64,000 nt of DNA from Thozetella sp. PMI_491 (taxonomy: Eukaryota; Ascomycota; Sordariomycetes; Chaetosphaeriales; Chaetosphaeriaceae). The DNA lies in contig MU270125.1 of the NCBI GenBank assembly GCA_021432635.1, positions 1-64,000 of the forward strand, read 5' to 3'. The translations under genes and the position numbers were made by a program. Shown here piece after piece: positions 36,609 through 47,448 of this stretch. The notes below the pieces were generated by a model, which was given only the letters and a program-made list of their open reading frames with translations, was not told where the DNA came from and did not search any database. Numbering within the stretch: the stretch's first letter is position 1; each line of letters starts with the position of its first letter.

Positions 36609-37743
36609 TCAGTAAAGGTCGTTAATATTTATCAGACCCGGTGCCGCTAGCGTGGCGTTGAGAACGTTGCTGGCATCGTTAAATGATCCCGTAGTCGTGA
36701 GAGACGCAACCGTTAAACCCCACATAAGGTTAGCGGTGAAAGGGAAGTTAGCTTGGAAGGTGACCTCCCTACCGCTCCACCGGACGTTACTTAGCGGCTC
36801 GCTAATGGGCTTCAACTGTCCGGTAAAGTAAGTCACAAAGAGGCCAGATCCATTGCCCCCGATGTAAGGGTCTGCCTCGGCCACGTCGGTCAGCTCCGCT
36901 GTGAAGGTGAGAGTCTGGTCTTTCGGTGCCACATCGAAGCCATTTTGGATTGTCAGGGAGCCGAAGAGCGGAAGGTTGATATCAGAGATGTCGAATGGGC
37001 AAGAGCCCGGCACAATGAAGGTGTTCACCACATACGAGAACGCGTACGGCCCTAGTGCGAAGGTCGGAAAGGGCCGCTCGGCTGGTTTACGTCCGAGGAG
37101 CATGCGGTAGAAACCCTCTTGCTCACCTTCCTGGCCAACCACAGCGGCGAGGTCGCGTAGCAGCACGTCATCACCGTTGGTGCCCACGAGCTCGAGCACG
37201 TCCTGCAGAGCACCAAGCCCAACGTCTGTCCAGATGGCGGCGACGTCAAGCGCCTGGGTGAAGGTGGTCGAGGGGAACTTATACTGGCAAGGAAGGGGCG
37301 CCAGCTTCTGGAACGCTCCGAGCAAGTTCCGCGCGTTGATGGTGTGGAGTTCCTCTTGCTGCCACGGGTTAGCCCAGCACCAAGGGTACTATGCGAGGAC
37401 TTACATCCACAACGGTGTCCAGGATATTGACTACAGCATCCCGGTCGAGTAAGTTAAACTCGGTGAAGCCAGGTACGTTGTTGGTGATGTTCTGGAGGAT
37501 CGAGGAGAACAGGGCGACCTCGAATTCCTCGACGAGGGCGATGGCCTGGAACAGAGGTACACTCCCTTCGGACAGAGCCGGCGGTGCGCCAGCATTCGGT
37601 AGGGTTCCATCGGCCCTTTGGCTGATGCCAGCCAGCTGGGAGGGGCTTGGGGTTGGGTATCCATCGGAAGGCGCAGCTCTCGGGAAGGATGGCATGGCAG
37701 TAATCCCATAGGCCAAGCCTAGGAAGGACCCAAACAGCTTCAT
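36609..37743 (-). CDS. ferritin-like secreted protein, LsdA/Rds1 type
   Basis: Two exons (37743-37405, 37358-36609) give 362 aa. The N-terminus is a signal peptide (MKLFGSFLGLAYGITAMPS), so this start is preferred over an in-frame ATG at 37806. A ferritin-like helical domain follows, with the paired-acid helix ALVEEFEVALFSSILQNI. The later half contains VGQEGEQEGFYRMLLG, SCPFDISDINLP and several sequons. Members include the Aspergillus late sexual development protein LsdA and the fission-yeast stress protein Rds1; the biochemical role of the family is not established. The 46-nt intron is phase 0 with GTAAGT...CAG. Confidence is high for the family and low for any function. Confidence 0.85.
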
Positions 37744-39196
37744 GGTCCAAGAGTCTAGTCGTATAAGTATTGCTATGAGGGGGACAGGAGGAGCTTCTTG
37801 ATTCATCGTCAAGCTCGGTTCTCGACCTGAACAGCACCATTTTATACTCAGGCCTCGCAACCGGGCGTCTCTCTATAGTGCAAGGAAACCTAAACAGGTG
37901 CGGTAGTATTTCCCAACTTTGTACGTACTGCCAGGATCCCTGCTAAGCCCGTTCCCGCCGGACCTCACTATTTGCTGACAGCCGGCCTAGTTTACTGTAC
38001 GGAGCATCGGGCACCTCGGCCGGCCTCTGACAACTTGTTCAACAATGTTTCCATCTTTAGGTCGCTTCGTCACGGCACTCGGAGCGGGAAATAGGTCATT
38101 TAGGTCAATTTGTCTCGCATAGGACTAGAGCTTACACGCCTGCTCGGAACCCTGCAAGGAAAGCGACGTCCACCATGACATACTTCTCCACCAGCCGTAT
38201 TCGGCGCTCTCTGTCTTGGCCGGCTCCAGGGCAAGGTTTGGTTCGCTACGACTACGAGCTACACCCTCCGCTCCCTAGCGTAGCCACACTCGCTCTAGTC
38301 GTGTCTACTGTATAAGGTTAATACCAGAATTGGGATATTTGGAATGCGTTACAGAGCAGGCCTGGCCATTCAACGGTTCTAGGCAAGTCAGCCAAATCTG
38401 ATCCTCGCTTGGCGGCGTCCGTGACATGTGGCAAGACCAACAGTCGTAACCATTCTTAATTGAATCGGATTTATGCTGTGCCTCCTAACAGATTTCTACA
38501 AGGAAACGCCGTCGGAACGATGCCCCAATAGAACAGCCAATTTCTGCCACAGCGGAATGCGCGAGCCTCACAATGTATAACTTTCGGACAGAACTCTAAC
38601 CCGAATATGAGTGCGGTGGCTACATCCCTATCTTCTACATCAGCAGCTCGTCCTTCCCGGCAACTCACCACCGATGTTGCGATTGCCTGACCACCAACTC
38701 TGGATACAAGCTTGTCCTATGAGCGGGTAGGATCTGAGGTAAGTCGGCCAAGAGTTGCCTGGAGTGGATAACTTGTGCACACATCTCGTTGAGGGGAGCT
38801 ATACCACAAGTTCGGTGGCATGCCTACGTCACTTCTCCATAGGTTCGGGGGCCAAACCCGATTGTAGATTCCAATCAACCTCCGTGATACGGATACTCGG
38901 GTTCGTTTCGCATGGTTCTGGAAGATGTATTAAAGGCATCCGTCCGGAGATAACCCCTTTGAGATAGAATTCCAAAGGTTTCATGACCTATCTGAAGTTG
39001 CTCTTCCATGGAAACAGGTGCAACTGGGGCTAAGTAACTGGGTCAAGAGATAAGTCAACTTCGATGTCAATAGACAGAACTCTTGGATATCCTACGCCAC
39101 AGGTATAAAGATTAAACGATTAAACGACTCCCAGCCTTTCTTTCAAATCTCCATCTCGTAGTATCGTCGCCTCACAACCAAACTAACATTCAAAAC
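37744..39196. other. intergenic, AT-rich
   Basis: Nothing coding is recognised. The part next to 37.8 kb is the promoter of the LsdA-like gene. The rest is AT-rich with only short frames. A TATA box and CT-rich leader appear from 39.10 kb. Confidence 0.5.
39104..39109 (+). promoter_or_regulatory. TATA box TATAAA
   Basis: TATAAA is followed by a CT-rich initiator-like stretch (39,128-39,160) and an A-rich context before an ATG at 39,197. This is the classical layout of a strongly expressed or inducible fungal gene and supports transcription through the small secreted-protein frame downstream. Confidence 0.55.
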
Positions 39197-39291
39197 ATGG
39201 CTTCTTTCTGTGATGAGCCAGCTTCTAGGTCCTATTCAGCCTTTGAATCCCTTGGCTTACAACCAACTAGGGAATCAGATTGCCACCCGTC

Positions 39292-39498
39292 ATGCAGCTT
39301 CTCGTCTTGATCCTCGGAATCTTTGCTGGACTGGTTGTTGCCGCTCCAAACCTGTCTCCAATTCCAGCCCCTGACCCTGTTGCGCTCGCCGGTCTCAAAC
39401 CGATCGATCAACTTACTCCTGAAGTCCGCAATATTGCCCTTAAGCACCTTCAGGTGTGCTGCTTTCCGTGCGGTACTATTACCTGCTGCACTTGCTAA
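39292..39498 (+). CDS. candidate small secreted cysteine-rich protein, 68 aa
   Basis: The frame from the ATG at 39292 begins with a clear signal peptide (MQLLVLILGIFAGLVVAA, cleavage near APN). A Pro-rich spacer and a charged helix (LTPEVRNIALKHLQ) follow, and the last 13 residues hold six cysteines (CCFPCGTITCCTC). An in-frame ATG lies four codons upstream (39280). The cysteine tail may be intron read-through: a GT directly after the LQ codons (39453) and a TAG at about 39,515, with a CTAA branch-like motif, would remove it. A second possible donor inside the tail would instead join to a longer frame ending at 39,710. No family is recognised. It stands between the LsdA-like gene and xanA with its own TATA box. 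The gene is likely; the 3' structure is not settled. Confidence 0.5.
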   Translation: MQLLVLILGIFAGLVVAAPNLSPIPAPDPVALAGLKPIDQLTPEVRNIALKHLQVCCFPCGTITCCTC

Positions 39499-40134
39499 GC
39501 ATTTACCGAATACTAGAGGGCAGGAGCAACTGCGCTAGTAATGCATATGCAAGATTTATTAGTGCTCTATTTCCTATACTAGTACCTTTATACAATTATC
39601 GCCTAGTTAGGTACCTTAGGAATCAATATGGTCTCTTGCAGCTTGCCCTCGGTCATTTATTAACCTTGCCATGCTCTCTGAAATGCTATTCTGGCCTTTC
39701 CTTCACGTAGTTGAAGTTATCCGTTCATCCGAACAACAATGAGCACATGGGATAAAAGAAATGGGCAGGCCACTTTGACCAGCGAATGCCTTGACAATTG
39801 CGATGTTATGAAAATAACTTACGAAGACCAAGAAGACAAAGCCTCACCTGTATCTACAACAGGTTAGCAAGTCGGTTACGATAGACGGGACAAACTGTTA
39901 GGAAAGACAGCAGCCGATCAAATAATATCATATCAATCCCTCTTTATTATATCTATATATTAACTACAGAGCAAAGTCCACCTCTTGTTCAAACCAACAG
40001 CGAAAACACCCATTCGTTCAAGAGTTTAATCCGCATCGCCGGCATTCGCATGACCATAACAAACATGACCCCGAGAAACAATTTAAAAGAAAGCCAGGCC
40101 CAGCGCCCAAGTCTAAGCTCTTGTCTAGTACTCA
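39499..40134. other. intergenic, downstream of the small secreted protein and xanA
   Basis: This holds a possible 3' exon of the small secreted-protein gene (open frame to 39,710) and the 3' untranslated side of xanA. It is AT-rich, and otherwise I see nothing. Confidence 0.45.
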
Positions 40135-41412
40135 CTAAGCGGCAGCGGCCAACACCTCAGGGCCCTGGGGCAAGTGGCTCCCGGCAATATTGCACTGCCG
40201 GAACAGCCTTACCTCGTCCTCTGCAAAGGCCCCGACAACCGAGTGCAGCACACCGCGGTTGTGGAACAGCACGAAGTCACCCTGCTCCCAGTCGTGGGGG
40301 TAGACGTACTCCGGGGCGATGGCGGGGCGCTGGAGCCGATGCACCGTCTCGCGGACCTTCTCGAGGTCGTCGATCACGGTTCCGTCTGCTAGGTGCAGCT
40401 TGCGCACCGCCGACGGATGCACCTGGAGGGCCAGCTTGCCCGTGACCGGGTTCTTCCAGCACATGGGCAGGATCTGGATCTTGGACTCGTCGATCTCGGG
40501 GAGCGAGTCTAGGGAAATTTCCTTGCCCTCGCTGACCAGGCCGAGCCCGTCGGAGCGCGACTTGGCTCCCGACATCCATATGTACGGATGCGGCGCATAC
40601 TCGACGCGGGTGGTGCGGGCAAACTCTTGATCCTCGGGCGACAGGCAGTCGAGCATGGTGTATCCCGACACGAAGGCGGTGGTGCCCAGCGGAACCTCAA
40701 GCTCCTCACCGGTGCCGTCGTCGTAGCGGCAGACCTGGCGCCGGCCGCTGGGCACGCGAACGGCGAGCAGCGAGGTCACAATAGGAGGGGCCAGGCCATA
40801 CAGCGCGGCATCGATGTGCCAGCGGTAGAAGCGGGTGAAGTCGAGGTCGTCTTCGTCCGGGATGCGGGTGGCATGGAAGGTTCGGTGGTGGGGGTGGCGG
40901 AGCTGGATGTCCTTGAGGCCCTCGTACTCGGGCACGAAGCCGTTGCCGATGACCTGCACCTGGGGCTGGTGCGGGATCGTCTTCAAGTCCGGGTGCAGGA
41001 TGCTGCGCTTGGCGTCGAGCGTCTTGCCGTGGCCGTACGAGGACCCGGCGGGATCGAAGCGCTGGGTGAGCTCGAACTGGGCCTTGGGGGAGACGTGGCC
41101 CTGTTTCTTGAACACAAGCACCTGGTGCTTGAAGAGGGCATCGCGAATCACATCGAAATCGGCATCTAGATGCCCCCGTTAGCCGACCGTTCTCCTGATG
41201 TAGAGCAGTGATGGCTGAGGCTTACCGAGGAGGTTACCGATTCAACGGGTATTCTCCCATGCGTATTACAATATCATTTTCACTCCAATATCATTCAGTC
41301 ATGCAGCTTTCTTACCGGTGAGGTTCTCAATGTCAACGTTCGAGATGGATGCTCCGAGCTCAAGGGGCGAACCCTCAGGGAAGCTCAGTGGTGTCACAAC
41401 AGGAGCAGACAT
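40135..41412 (-). CDS. xanA: alpha-ketoglutarate-dependent xanthine dioxygenase
   Basis: XanA oxidises xanthine to uric acid using Fe(II), oxygen and alpha-ketoglutarate in the cytosol, a fungal alternative to molybdenum xanthine dehydrogenase. Two exons (41412-41316, 41165-40135) give 375 aa. It belongs to the TauD/TfdA superfamily. The Fe-binding residues fall at H149 and D151 (RWHIDAALYG) and H340 (RGVLHSVVGAF), which from memory are the same positions as in the Aspergillus nidulans enzyme. Further family blocks are RRFDP-like QRFDPAGSSYGHGKTLDAK, HPDLKTIPHQPQVQVIG and YPHDWEQGDFVLFHNRG. The single 150-nt intron is long for this window but phase-correct. The upstream region carries a UaY-type site overlapping a GATA site, matching known control of purine catabolism. 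Neighbours are unrelated to purines. Confidence 0.93.
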
Positions 41413-41619
41413 TTTTGGTTTCCTCTTTCTTTCTTTCTTTGGAATCGTGCCGTGCCTTTATGTGGATTGGAAGCCTGTCAAGTTTCTTTTGGATTTCTGT
41501 GGTTGAGTTTCTGTTCTTCCGGTGGTCTCGTTCGGAGGAGTAAAGGAGCGTGTGAAAGCGGTTGCGGACACAGGCTTATATAGATGCTAAATCGCTGTTG
41601 AGGTATATAGTTTGGGTTA

Positions 41620-41633
41620 TCGGGGCCGCCCGA
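41620..41633. promoter_or_regulatory. UaY/PPR1-type site TCGG-N6-CCGA upstream of xanA
   Basis: TCGGGGCCGCCCGA is a perfect match to the palindromic TCGG-N6-CCGA consensus bound by the purine-pathway activator UaY (same class as yeast Ppr1). It lies 208 bp before the xanA ATG. TTATC (GATAA on the other strand) overlaps its left half, giving an adjoining GATA-factor site. Confidence 0.7.
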
Positions 41634-41766
41634 GACCGTCCTATGAACCCCACCAAAATGGGGCCTCGCTCTGCCGGCCAGCTCCGTGCCTCTCCTTCCG
41701 GCATCAACTGGCCCGTGGCGCTTCTGTCAAGCCGCCACAGCCAACTATTTCCGCTCTAGTCTCAGC

Positions 41767-41772
41767 TTATCT
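41767..41772 (-). promoter_or_regulatory. GATA-factor (AreA/Nit2) site AGATAA
   Basis: TTATCT reads AGATAA on the minus strand and fits HGATAR. A second candidate, CGATAG, lies on the plus strand at 41,828-41,833. With the GATA half-site overlapping the UaY site, three candidate sites lie within about 420 bp of the xanA start. Confidence 0.45.
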
Positions 41773-42137
41773 CTGACGCGACCCACAGGTGCCCGCCCGC
41801 ACCACCGGAGGAGATACGACAAGCGTGCGATAGGAGGGTCGAGTCGAGTCTGCACCAGCATACCATATCGCAATCCACGCACACCGTCCCTAACTCCGGG
41901 AGACAAGAGGCGGGACACGCTTGGCATCCTGCCGTCCCACGGCGTTCTCCGTGTCCCTCCCCTCGGATCTGCCACAACGGCTCCACCTGCTCGCTCTCTC
42001 TCTGGCTACTCAGGAGCTACGTCTTGCGGATGCCCAGCTTGGTAGATCGTGAATTGTTCTTGTCTGAATCCATAACTCCAGAAACACTAAACCACGCCAA
42101 TCGCTTCCTGCCTGAGACCCAAGGGATGTACCTTTAG

Positions 42138-43568
42138 TCAGCCCCGGAACTGACGGCTTTCCGCCCCGTTGTACTCCAGCCGCCCTGAGCTCGCGAGCTC
42201 AATATCGCCGCCTTCATCGTCGCTGAGCAACTGTTTATGCGTGAACTTTTGCCTCTTAAAGAGCCTCTTGAGCATCGTAATAAAGCCAGGCATCTCCGAC
42301 TTCGGGCCCACGAAGACATGTCCAGGGTGGGTGACGTTGAAAGATATGATGGCGAGAAGCATTGGCACAGCCTCAAGTGCGTAGAAGTACGTTTCGGACG
42401 TAAGCAGGGGATTGTCGAGGTGATCACCGCGGGAGAAGGCAATCAAGCGGAACATAATGCGAACCTAAAGCCAGCGTTAGATTCTCCGCCAGCCCCCTAG
42501 CTGTCGTTGTTGTTCGTGAGGCACATACCGTGATCAGTGCAAGCGACACGTAGAGCGTGTATAGCAAGCGTCGCCAGCCATGCTTCCCTCCTTGCTGCTG
42601 ACCGATGAGATGTTCCGTGTTCGCCATGTCCATCTGGAACTTGACGCCGAGGGCGACAAAGACGAAGATAAAGAACTGCTGCAGGCCGATGCCACCCATG
42701 TAGATGTGCATGGCGTTAAGCTGCTCCTCGGCAGGCGATACCGGCCCAGCAATTGTGCCTCCCACGAGCTGGATGATGAACGCCACAAAGTCCAAAGCGA
42801 CAAATACTGCCGCGATGGCAGGCGCTGGCACCGAGAAGAGGTTTTGCGAGGGAAGGAAGTAGTATATCATACGGCCGAAGACCATATAGTCGAAGGCATT
42901 GACCCCTAGGGGGGGTTAGTTATTCCCTATAACGCTGGGTAGAGAACTGGAGAACCTACAGAGAGGGGCCAGTAACACAAAGACTTGGAAGACGAGGTAG
43001 ATGCCAGTGTTCTGCTGGTATCTGCTGCTGATGGCGCGGAACATGAAGCCGCAGGTCTCCCAGATGCTGGCCATGACGAGAACCCAGCAGAATTGCTAAT
43101 CGCGACCCCTTGTTTAGCACAGATCACTGTGTTGGCGTAGCGCGGAGGACTCACCTTGCGGGTTGTGATGGCTTGCCATATGTGCACGGCGGTGACAACG
43201 GCGTAGAGGATAGTAAACGCCACGGCCGCAGAAAAATTGGGATAGTACGGCCAGAGGGCGTGGCATGTACCTGGCGGGAGATAGCCGTTGGCGTCGGGGG
43301 TGATGGTTTGTATGCAGGTCGGTATTTCGATAGTGATCGTCTCAGGGTCCCTCGTTACATGAGCGTCTGTCTGGCCTGGGATGGTGATGAATTCCGTGCT
43401 CATGAAGTATCCCGTGGGGGCAGTCGTCGAGGGAGCCAGGGTCACGCTTGCTGTGTCGTCTCTCCGAACGGCATGGGTCTCCCTCGCCGCGTGGGTGGGT
43501 GTCGGGATACTCAACGCTGACACGGTGAGCACAGCGCATGAGCAGAGAAGAAAGAATCTGGAGGCCAT
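42138..43568 (-). CDS. RTA1-family membrane protein (lipid-translocating exporter-like)
   Basis: Four exons (43568-43155, 43095-42960, 42905-42529, 42464-42138) give 417 aa. The N-terminus is a signal peptide (MASRFFLLCSCAVLTVSALS); an ATG six codons upstream is also in frame. A Thr/Pro-rich extracellular stretch follows, with two cysteines (PTCIQTITPDANGYLPPGTCHALWPYYPN). About seven membrane helices make up the RTA1 domain, including YLVFQVFVLLAPLWVNAFDYMVFGRM and the block ending in HPG. The C-terminal tail is cytosolic and acidic (SDDEGGDIELASSG). Yeast relatives (Rta1, Rsb1) are linked to resistance to aminocholesterol or phytosphingosine; the substrate here is unknown. It lies 367 bp downstream of a Zn2Cys6 regulator gene on the same strand. 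Confidence 0.88.
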
Positions 43569-43934
43569 TATGAACGAGTTGACCAAGGCTGGTATGAGGG
43601 TGCTTTGGAAGCTCCCTAAGGATGAAGGGAGCCCAAGAGATTATATACCAACATGTACGCCATGCACAGGGGCTCAGTTTGCACGTAATTAGTTTTATCG
43701 TATATCTGAAGAGAAGCGTTCTAGTGCCTCCTACATAGCCCCTATGCGGCGCGCCCCCCAGTCTCAAAATCCGAAGCAGCCAATCAGTGCCCCGGTCATA
43801 TCCAATTCTGGGTCGCCACAGTAAAGGCATTCCTTCGTTTTGGACACAATATCTCTGCCTGGTCTTGGCCGCTACAGGGCTGCAGCCATTACTTGCCGTC
43901 TACGGATATTTGCTTGTCCAGATACAAGCAAGAC

Positions 43935-45611
43935 TCATTCATCTAAGCTATTGCCAGAAGGGCTCGGCGAGGGCGCCGCGTCATGAACGGCGCATAGCTC
44001 AACCCACTCCTCGTTCATGAGAGGCTCGCCCAAGTTTGAATAGAGAAACCAGATCTTCATGTACAGCATGAGACGCCCTTGTATGTCTAGTTGAGCCTTT
44101 GTCTCTCTGGTCATTAAGGGGTCTCGTACGCGCATCTCATCCGGCACAAAAAAGCTGGTCGCCTCGGGAAGTTCTCCTCTATCGAAGGCGTCGAGGTCAA
44201 TGCCGTGCTCTAGCTCGATAACCCGCTTGCCAACCCCGTGCATTGCGGTAGACTCGAATAGGCTCTCATACCGGATGCCGAGCTTTCCGAGGGCGGCGAG
44301 CGCCTCTCTGCGGACTTCCAAGGTGCGGCATCGCACGATGACTACGTAGAGAAGAGGCAGATAGCCCATGTCGAACGAGAATTTGGTCCTGGAGCTCAGG
44401 GCCTCCCCAGGTGCCAAGGACGCGATGACGTCCTTGGCCGCTTTGACAATTGCGCGGAAAGAGGGGAGGTGATAGTCGTAGCTCATCTCGCTCTTGTCGA
44501 GACTGCATTCGACCCATATCTTGGCGACCAGAGCTTTCATATGGGCAGTTGCGTATGCCTGTATTTCCTCGTTGTTGGTTGGCGGCCTGATCGCCTTCAA
44601 GTCTGCGAAGGCCTGGAGCCAGCTGTTGATCGCTCGAGAGAGCTCGGCGTATTCCACGCTGGCGTCGTCAGGGAAAGCCTCTCGGTATCGCCCGCCTATC
44701 AGCCTAAAGTCGTCGGTTGATCGTATGAAGTGGATGGCGCGGGCGACAAGCCTGTCGAGAACCGCCAGGCTGTCGCCGATGGTCATGAAAGGCCCCTGCA
44801 CGGTGGTGGTGAGACCTTGGAGGCCGGGGAATTCGGCCGTGCCGTGGCCAAAGAAGTAAGGGAAGATGGAAAAGCGGACGAAGAGGGGCAGCAGGTGCTC
44901 CCGTACCCAAGGCGTGATGTCGACCGAGTTGAGTATCTTGACGCCGTGGCGGCAATGCTCAGCGACACCTTGGACATTATTCTGGAGGGACTCGATGCAC
45001 ACGAAGAGGATGCACAGGAACAGCATGCCGCGGCTGTCGCTCTCGGCCGAGGTCAGGAGCGACAGGGCACGGTTGTAATGGCCCAGGGCGAAGCGGCCGT
45101 CGGCAGAGTCGAGGAGGGCCAGCCGCTGGTTCCCAAGCACTTCATAGATGGAGCTGATGGCGACCACGGCATGGCGGATGGCAGGCTCCTCCTGCAGGGC
45201 CTCGGGTACCAGGCGCGTCCAAAAGTCCCGATCCACGTAGCCAGATAGGCTCGGAGCCACGACGTGGCGGAAGAAGTCCAGAGCTCTGCCCTCGCGGCTG
45301 GTGCGCCCGGTGCTGGGGGACGGGATCACGGCAGTCGCGCTTAGTAGCTCGGACCACGAATAGCTAGCTGGGGTTCGGGACGGGTAGCCATCGCAGGTCC
45401 GGCCTGTGCTAGTGCACTTGACGCACGCGGGCTTCGTCTCGTCGCACTTGACCTTGCGGATCCTAGCGACAGCGCAGGCTGATCAGTACTGGATCACTAG
45501 TCACCCTTGCACCCACGCCTTCTCGCGCAGTCTCGTGAAGGGGGGGGGAGGGGGTACCCACTTGCATGTGTAGCATCCCGTCCTGACCTTCTGAGACCCT
45601 CTTCTGGTCAT
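43935..45611 (-). CDS. Zn2Cys6 fungal transcription factor
   Basis: Two exons (45611-45562, 45462-43935) give 525 aa. The binuclear cluster is C13-x2-C16-x6-C23-x6-C30-x2-C33-x6-C40, with CYTCK ending exon 1 and IRKVKCDETKPAC opening exon 2 across a 99-nt phase-2 intron. The first 8 residues are basic (TRRGSQK). The remainder is the alpha-helical fungal regulatory region (RDFWTRLVPEALQEEPAIRHAVVAISSIYE and later helices). A model that starts at the internal methionine of MIPSPSTGRTS would lose the DNA-binding domain. The target is unknown. The adjacent RTA1 gene is a candidate by position only. Confidence 0.88.
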
Positions 45612-46537
45612 GGCGGCGGGCCGGGGCGTCCTCGATCTTGTGGGGTGACTCCGACGGAACCTATAGCGTCGGCAGGTGGTTTCGCGTTGGCTAGCGACAC
45701 TACGAAAACATACACAGAATGTCTGGGGGAGCAGAGCGAGGAGCTTATGGGGTCCGTTACCAAGCCCATGCTCGTTGGACCCTTTTCAACCTTCGAGACA
45801 AGCCTCCTCGCACCCCTCTGTTACCGTTGCCTTGAGCCCCTTTCGCGCCTCTGAGGCAGAGCTGCCTCCCCATGCAGCTGAGGCAGGATCAGCCCTGTTT
45901 GTGGGGACATCTTCTCGAATAGTGGGGCGAGTGCGAGCCAACCACTAAGAGGCCCCGCGCGTGGGCCAACCGGTATTCGCCAACGGTCAAACGTGACTGG
46001 AAAGCGTAACCTCTGTTTTTTATTTAATCCAGGTAGGTTATCGACTTACCTACCCTGACTTTAAAAGTAGGCAGGCGGCCAAGGCTCTTCGCCTCCATCG
46101 TCGACCGTAGTCTCTCTAACAAGGGTGATCTAATGTCCGGATGCCTCCCTCTGAATGCCTCCTCTTTCTCCCAAGCCACCTCCCCAGATTCTACCAGATC
46201 CGTTTGTAGGGCCTTCGTGTCCAAAAAGCCCACTTCCAAATGCCGAAAAGAGAGCTCTTAATTACCCCTCTGCCCGACTTCTTCCTCTGTGACTTGCTCT
46301 CTGTAACTAACCGGCAACCCCCACCCACCCCTAAAAAAACGCACAGGCCAATTCCGTCAATGGCGCTGCGCTGCTGCCCTGGCTGCGCCGTGCTGCGTGC
46401 ATTGCTGTGCTGCCCCACACCCACGGCTGACCCAAGCCGAGTTCAGATCCGCCGCTAATGTACTCCGGACTCCGGTAGGAACAAAACCACACAGTATGTA
46501 ATAGACCGTGGAGACCCGCTATAGCTCCTGCACGTCC
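45612..46537. other. intergenic
   Basis: Promoter of the Zn2Cys6 gene, then sequence downstream of the FSH hydrolase. A short AGGTAGG/CCTACCT inverted repeat sits at about 46,031-46,055. No gene is seen. Confidence 0.5.
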
Positions 46538-47448
46538 TCAGGAGTTGTTGATCTGCTGCTCGAGGTGCCTCACCAGCTCCGCGATGGCGAGCGAGACGTC
46601 CGTCGACCTGGGGATGTCGTGACCGCCGCCGTGGTCGAACTCGCGCCGGTTGTCGCAGAAGCGGGCCAGCTGAACGCCATGCGGCCACCGGGGGTCCTTG
46701 GCGCCGTACACGTGCACCGTTGGGATCTTGATGCGGATGTCCTGGGGGAACTGGGTGAAGTTCAGGCCGAACACATCGGAATCGTTGGGTCGGATGTCCG
46801 GGTGGTGCAGCAGGTCCTCGGTCGACTCCCAGAGCCCCACGCCCGGCTTGATCATCTCCGGGTTCGCCGCCCACTTCGCCAACGCACCCGCCTTCTTGGT
46901 GAGCAGCTTGGATGTGTCTTCATAGATTTCCCATGCTTTCTGCGTCACGGGGAGCTGGAGGTCCTCGAGCACCTGCAGCGGGACGCCGCCGCAGATGAAG
47001 AGCGCCGCCTTGAAGGGCAGCGGCTCGTGGGGCTTTTCCCTGTAGTGGTACAAGAGGAAAGTGCTGATGAGCGAGCAGCCTTGGGAGAAGCAGCAGACGG
47101 CGTCGTACGGGCCGTTCGCCTCGATGTAGTCGGTCAGCCACTTGTGCGCGCGCCGTACGCCGTTGATGGTAGGCTCCGGCCACCAGGTGTAGTTGGCCGA
47201 CCTGAACAGCACCTGGATGCCGGGCGCCGGCGCGCTCTCAAACGGCGCATCCACAAAGTCAAACTGGAACGACTTGTCCAACTTGGACCGGAAGGCAACT
47301 ATCCATACATGTCAGCCCGACATCGGCGCACCGTGACTTGCATCACCAAAACCGGGAGAATTGGGGTATGCGGGAGGGCGCGCGAACCTGTTTGCGACTT
47401 GAAGATGAGGCCGCTGGTGCCCATGCCATGGAGGCAGAGGAATCTCAT
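46538..47448 (-). CDS. FSH-type serine hydrolase (esterase/thioesterase-like)
   Basis: Two exons (47448-47388, 47298-46538) give 273 aa, the usual size for this alpha/beta-hydrolase family (yeast Fsh1-3; fungal pathway thioesterases such as LovG). The protein opens directly with the conserved RFLCLHGMGTSGLIFKSQ. The nucleophile elbow is CCFSQGCS with Ser92, where most relatives have GFSQG, so a cysteine stands at the first glycine. The acid/histidine part is visible as VYGAKDPRW and FDHGGGHDIP. No signal peptide, so it is probably cytosolic. The 89-nt intron is phase 1. No polyketide or peptide synthase lies in the window, so a biosynthetic partner is not indicated. Confidence 0.87.

Larger units (their letters stand above)
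41413..42137. other. xanA promoter region and RTA1 gene downstream
   Basis: No gene. It holds TATA-like TATATA near 41,577 and the regulatory sites listed separately. Confidence 0.6.
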
